In this document: in pieces, positions 59,717-64,000 of the stretch | Layout of the letters: every line of letters starts with the position of its first letter | Position numbering within the stretch: the first letter of the stretch is position 1 | Assembly (NCBI RefSeq): GCF_011745365.1 | Contig: NW_024468915.1 | Location: 2,024,653-2,088,652, forward strand | DNA length: 64,000 bases | From: Cryphonectria parasitica EP155 | Taxonomy: Eukaryota > Ascomycota > Sordariomycetes > Diaporthales > Cryphonectriaceae | Reading direction: 5' to 3' | The notes under the pieces: model-generated | Database searches by the model: none | What the model was told of the DNA's origin: nothing | The model's input: only the letters and a program-made list of their open reading frames with translations | Position numbers and translations under genes: made by a program

Positions 59717-61564
59717 TTTCAGCTCCGACAGCTATACCATCCCAAAATGCAACTATGACAAAATAGTCACATGCCCAGCGCCTAGCTGGCCCAATCCCAC
59801 CCAAAAGAGCCTGCCTAAAGCAAGCAAGTACTTACTTATTCACGAAACCCATCGTGACACGATCGCCCCCCGCCCACTCTGCCCACTTCGGCAGATAGAA
59901 GAGTCACACAATTTGTTCCTCTGCCCCTCTCTTCTTACCAGCCCCTAGCCTTGCGCGGCCTTGAAGGAGGCCGACGAGCTCGCTCTGGATCTGGTGATGC
60001 CAGGCAGATCGGCTTTTTTTTTCTTTTGGAAGGATTCTCGCGATAATTAAATCAACCCCCTTGTTCAAAAGATGCGAAGTGAAAAAGGGAAAACAAAAAG
60101 AAAGAAAAGTGACATGTCTTTTATTTTTATTTTTATCGGCAGCCTGCCTCGACTCACGCCGGGCTCTTCTTGTTCTCCTTCCTCGTCGCTCTATGGACTT
60201 AGCTGAAGGCCCGCGCTGGCCGCGCTGTCGCGTTCGGGACAAGAACAAGGCTCTCTCGGCTGATACCTAATTAACCCCGAGCATGGTTTTTTGCTGGGAC
60301 CAGACGTTATGTGGACGGGAAACACGCAACATTGACGATAGGAGATCTCAACTGTGATGGATCGTAATCGTGCTCAAGGTGACTCCACGAGGCTTTGAAG
60401 ACTATGCAGACCCTCAGCCTCCCCTCCCCACCCCCCCTTCTCCTCTTCGGGTCAGGCATCAGTTGGAACTGGACCAGCTGCTGACTGAGACGAGAAGGTA
60501 GAGGAGGATACTTGTTCCGATCGTGTCGAAAATTAGACAGCAGCGATATTCCACCCCATTCGAGCATTTGACGGTCGAAACCCGACGATATTAAAAAAAA
60601 TAAAAAAATATAGGTCTCACGGGCCACTATAGTGTCTAGGCTCCAGAGGGCATGCTTCGGCCATCCCGGCGACGCGATCCTCAGCTGTACACGTGAATCA
60701 CCCTAGTCGAGCCGGGCGTCCTCACTGGTGAGGGAGTCGGAATGAAGGGGGCATTGAGGACCCCGTCGCGTAAGGATAAGGAGGAGACGAGCAAGAATTT
60801 GCAATCAGTGTTTACTACATCAGTTGGGAACATGGCCCTTTCATCACGGAATGAGCCGAGACTCATTCACACAACAACCCCCTGGTAGTTGCTTTTGACA
60901 GTGCCGACACCCGAGCCAGTCTCGGGACACTGACCGGCTTGAATCGGGCAGCTGTTCTATAGTACTACAATGTACAATGTAGGTGCAGCACACATAAAGC
61001 AGGAGAGGGAAGTGTGGAGACCATGTTTCATTGTCAATGATTAGCCCGTATGCGCTGCAATCGCGGCTGTTGCAGCATGACGAGACTGGGTCCTAGGCCA
61101 TCGGGAGACTAAGCTGCAAACAGTCTCTCACACATACTTACACACCGATTATTTGGGGAGTCGCGGACGCTGCGGCTCTGAAAATTATTCCCACCCCCTC
61201 GTGGATAAGACGCTGGGCATCAGGCACCGACAGCCATCCTCGCTATCGTCGGGCCGTTTTGCTGTGCCATAATAATCTTAATGTTTGCTGCGAACAGTGG
61301 GTCAAACCTTTCACGTGGATGTGGACCAGGACAAGAGTCGAGCGAGAAGAATGAGGCACCACACGACCCATGGGAGGGAGCACGGGGCATGTGCAGAGTC
61401 CTTTCGTTTGCTGTTCGTTTTTGTACAGACGGACAACCCCGAAGCCTTTTTCTCGTGAGGGAGCTCCACCGTCGACGCGATCTGGCATGCGACGTGGCCA
61501 ATAGAGGCTCCCAACTTGGCATGTACTGTATGGTAAGGACACCGCATTGCACATCTCGAGACTA

Positions 61565-61735
61565 GTAACCAGGCACGGCGCCGTTGGTAGTGTTCTCGTT
61601 GGAGATCTTGACGCCCTCGGTGGTCATGCCCTGGCCTTTACTGTTCAGCCAGATGCCGCCCGTGTGCCAGTGTGGTCCAGCTTCCTTTACGAACCCCGAA
61701 TGTCCACCGGACGCGCGTGTGAGATTCGGATAGTG
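61565..61735 (-). CDS. Orphan exon-like stretch, possible 3' exon of a small hypothetical gene
   Basis: About 55 codons ending in TAG at the low end. The last part reads GGHSGFVKEAGPHWHTGG, followed by WLNSKGQGMTTEGVK, with third positions dominated by C and G as in true genes of this window. The frame is open upstream to about 61927 through a T-rich intron-like stretch (61741-61800), where the codon bias disappears. Residues NKGFEFGSPGTAHEAG around 61850-61905 could be an upstream exon. I could not settle the splice sites or the start, and the family is unknown. Confidence 0.3.
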
Positions 61736-63914
61736 CCCGGTGCTCCAGTGTGGGAGAAAAAAACACCCAAAAAAGTAAAAAGAGAAGAAAGAGGGGAGAA
61801 TTAGGGGCCAATTGGCGGACGCACGAGGCCTGAGCCGAGCTATTGTTACAACCGTCAGGCCCGCTTCATGTGCAGTGCCAGGTGATCCAAATTCAAACCC
61901 CTTGTTCGAAGTCGAGCGATTGGCCACCCGATCGACACAGTGCCAATCTCCGCTGAGTGTTCCTCGAATGACGATCCCAACAGAGCGCCCCTCATTGTTT
62001 GGATCGCCGGCTGCTTATGACTGGGGCCAACATGCGGTCTGTGTACTCCTCTTCTCTTATGTGAGAGGCCGAGAGAGGTTCACAATCTGCAATATGTGTA
62101 CTGTACATACTAGAAAAGGGAAAGGAGGGGGGGGGGAGGGTAAAGAAACGCAATTGCGGCACAGTAGAATATGAACATGCGTGCAGAACTGTTGTGTAGG
62201 GAAGTCTGCTGTGGGGAAAACCCGGAACAAAATTCCGGGCAATGAATGCAGAATAAAGTGGATTGATTGACAATACCACAAGAAGCAAGAACAACACCCA
62301 ATGAAGGAATGGGCCCTGTGATCAGTGTCAGAAAGCAGCAGCCTTGCAACTATGCTCGAAATAAGGCTGGCACGCGGGCGATATGATGTCGAAATTTGGG
62401 TGTATTACAAAAATTCCCGGCCCTTTTCAAATTTCCCCTCCTAGGCACGACACACAAGACTTCTAACGGTGGTGTGTGATGAGACGCGGAAAAAAATTCC
62501 CGCTCGAAATGACGCGAAGGTGGGCATAGTCCGACCACTTCACCTAAAACGCGACACAGCCTGGCTTTCCCTGCGTCCCTGCGGCCCGATGATGTCGGCC
62601 GAGGCGACGATCTTTCCTCGTGGAGGCAATTGATGTGCAGGCTAGAGAAGAGAAGAGTAGAGTGTCAGGTATGAGAGCAGTAGGTATTAAAAAAAGAAGT
62701 TTTCTCCAGTTGCCCAAGTAGTCTGACAACGCCATGACGGCTCCCGGACTTGGAGTGTCAGGAGAAAACACGTGCTCTTTACCCTCTTGGCAGGGACAGC
62801 CTATGCACGACTTGTCAAATGACTTCTTGTTGTCGACGCGGCTGAGTGCACATGATGACTGCTCTTCATGCCAGTGATTCTGACTTTGGCCGGCTTGTCA
62901 GGATTGGTTGCAGTACTGAGGTACTATCGGCCAACCACAGCAAGGGATAGGCAAGCAGAGAGGACGGAGGGAGCAGGATGTTGCCGATCATGACATAAAG
63001 CGACCAGGTCTGCAGGCCAGGAAAAGGCCTCCTCGATGTGTCAGGAGACAGGCGATCCAGTCCAGCGCTAAAAGAGGTCTGACCTGACGGGCATGGCTCA
63101 GGGACCTGGGGGACCAACAAACCGGGGAGTATTAGGGCAACAGGAAGGGTTTTCAGCCTTTCCATCCCTCCTTCTTCCCTGCAACAGCCGCCGCCTGCTG
63201 CTCCCAGCTTGACACTCTTGCCCCGACTAGAAAGGGGCCCTCCAAAGTCCCGGTATAATGATGACGACAAGATGCAACGCTGAGCGATGGGCGCAGGCCT
63301 TGTCGAATTGGAAGAAAAACTGTAAAACGGAGTGTGGTGGGTTTGTTCTGCCTGCGCCTCAATCAAGGTAGACAGTAATGATGTGCCGCAGCACCGGTAC
63401 TACTACCACTTAGTGGGTGGTGCGTACTGCCATCACAATGTGTTTCCTATGTTCACCGGCTGCGGACCCCAACCGGTGCTCGAACTTGACCTTTGACCTA
63501 GGTGCGTGTTCCTTGTCGCCCGCCCGCATTTACGCGGGTGATGTCATGCTGTCATGCTTGGTTTCGAAACGGCGGGAAGAAGGCGGAGTCTAATTTTCAC
63601 GGCTATAATCAAGGGTCGTCTTGTCTCGTGTCGGATGGCGGCAGTGGCTTGGGGGTTCTGTTCGACGCCTTGGCTATGAGAACATCTGCAGAATAGGATT
63701 AGGATCCGTTCCTCAAACCAGTCAAAGGGAGAGGCGAGAAAGAAAGAAAAATAAGAGATCGATTTGAGGGACTGCATTCATGATGGCGGTTTTGGTAATC
63801 TCACATCTCATTCTCGATCAAGCAGAGAAGAGAAGAGGAGTTAGCTTGCCTGTAGACAGTGTCACTGTCGTTGGCAGGAGGGGAGGAGGGTCATTTACAT
63901 ACCAATCATTATGA

Positions 63915-63916
<2 letters not shown>

Positions 63917-63964
<48 letters not shown>
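63917..63964. repeat. Trinucleotide repeat (AGC)16
   Basis: Perfect AGC/CAG repeat near the right edge. On the plus strand it follows ATGAGG and stays open to the window end (Ser repeat, then KVVQPKKPRRAV); on the minus strand it would give Ala, Leu or Cys runs. It may lie in the first exon of a gene that continues outside. Confidence 0.9.
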
Positions 63965-63966
<2 letters not shown>

Positions 63967-64000
63967 AGTCGTGCAGCCGAAGAAGCCTCGAAGAGCTGTT

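Larger units (their letters stand above)
57628..63916. other. Gene-poor region with microsatellites and homopolymers
   Basis: 6.3 kb in which I find no gene I can support fully. Features within it are listed separately: a G13 run (59076-59088), a CT repeat (59664-59713), an exon-like stretch (61565-61735, minus) and several mononucleotide runs. Frames such as 59292-59948 (plus) owe their length to the CT repeat. No transposase or reverse transcriptase motif was noticed. Confidence 0.5.

Noticed and set aside
59292..59948. 218-codon plus-strand frame
   Set aside because: Its length depends on the CT microsatellite; flanking translation is not gene-like.
62866..63366. 166-codon minus-strand frame in the tail
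   Set aside because: No domain, no bias and no plausible exon structure.

Overview
The window is nuclear DNA of a filamentous ascomycete (Pezizomycotina, most likely a Sordariomycete). The evidence is short spliceosomal introns (mostly 45-180 bp) with GT..AG ends and CTNA-type branch sites, GC-rich third codon positions, intron-rich ribosomal and Sm protein genes, and fungal families such as Dal5-type MFS carriers, a CBM1-bearing chitinase, an alpha-arrestin and a fungal pyruvate carboxylase. All gene models were assembled by eye from reading frames and splice signals. Exon ends are given where I could fix them by codon phase and protein-family continuity.

Layout. 1-12.3 kb is a catabolic, accessory-looking block: an HSL-type esterase cut by the left edge, a DapA-like aldolase resembling the L-threo-3-deoxy-hexulosonate aldolase of galacturonate catabolism, a RidA enamine deaminase, a Dal5-type anion carrier, a sugar transporter and a secreted GH28 pectinase. 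Three of its four promoter regions are divergent. The transporter and the GH28 gene share one. 14.4-23.1 kb holds a GH18 chitinase with a C-terminal CBM1, an alpha-arrestin with PPxY/LPxY motifs, an O-methyltransferase and a second sugar transporter.

23.3-31.9 kb is the most interesting part: a cellulose-synthase-like GT2 with the complete processive motif set, a GH12 glucanase predicted to be GPI anchored, and, divergent from it, a UDP-glucose 6-dehydrogenase. Synthase, matching endoglucanase and sugar-nucleotide enzyme side by side resemble bacterial cellulose or hyaluronan operons. I infer a cell-wall or extracellular polysaccharide locus, possibly mixed-linkage glucan.

32.6-43.5 kb carries core genes: pyruvate carboxylase (11 exons, two of them only 8 and 12 nt), mitochondrial pyruvate carrier subunit MPC1, Sm protein B and ribosomal protein L11 (uL5) with a start codon alone in its own exon. 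Pyruvate carboxylase and MPC1 lie next to each other. 45-57.6 kb contains an MFS transporter, a zinc alcohol dehydrogenase and several weakly supported hypothetical genes. 57.6-64 kb is gene-poor, with microsatellites and one orphan exon-like stretch, and ends in a (AGC)16 repeat that may open a gene beyond the right edge. I saw no rRNA, transposon or CRISPR array, and I could not identify any tRNA by eye.
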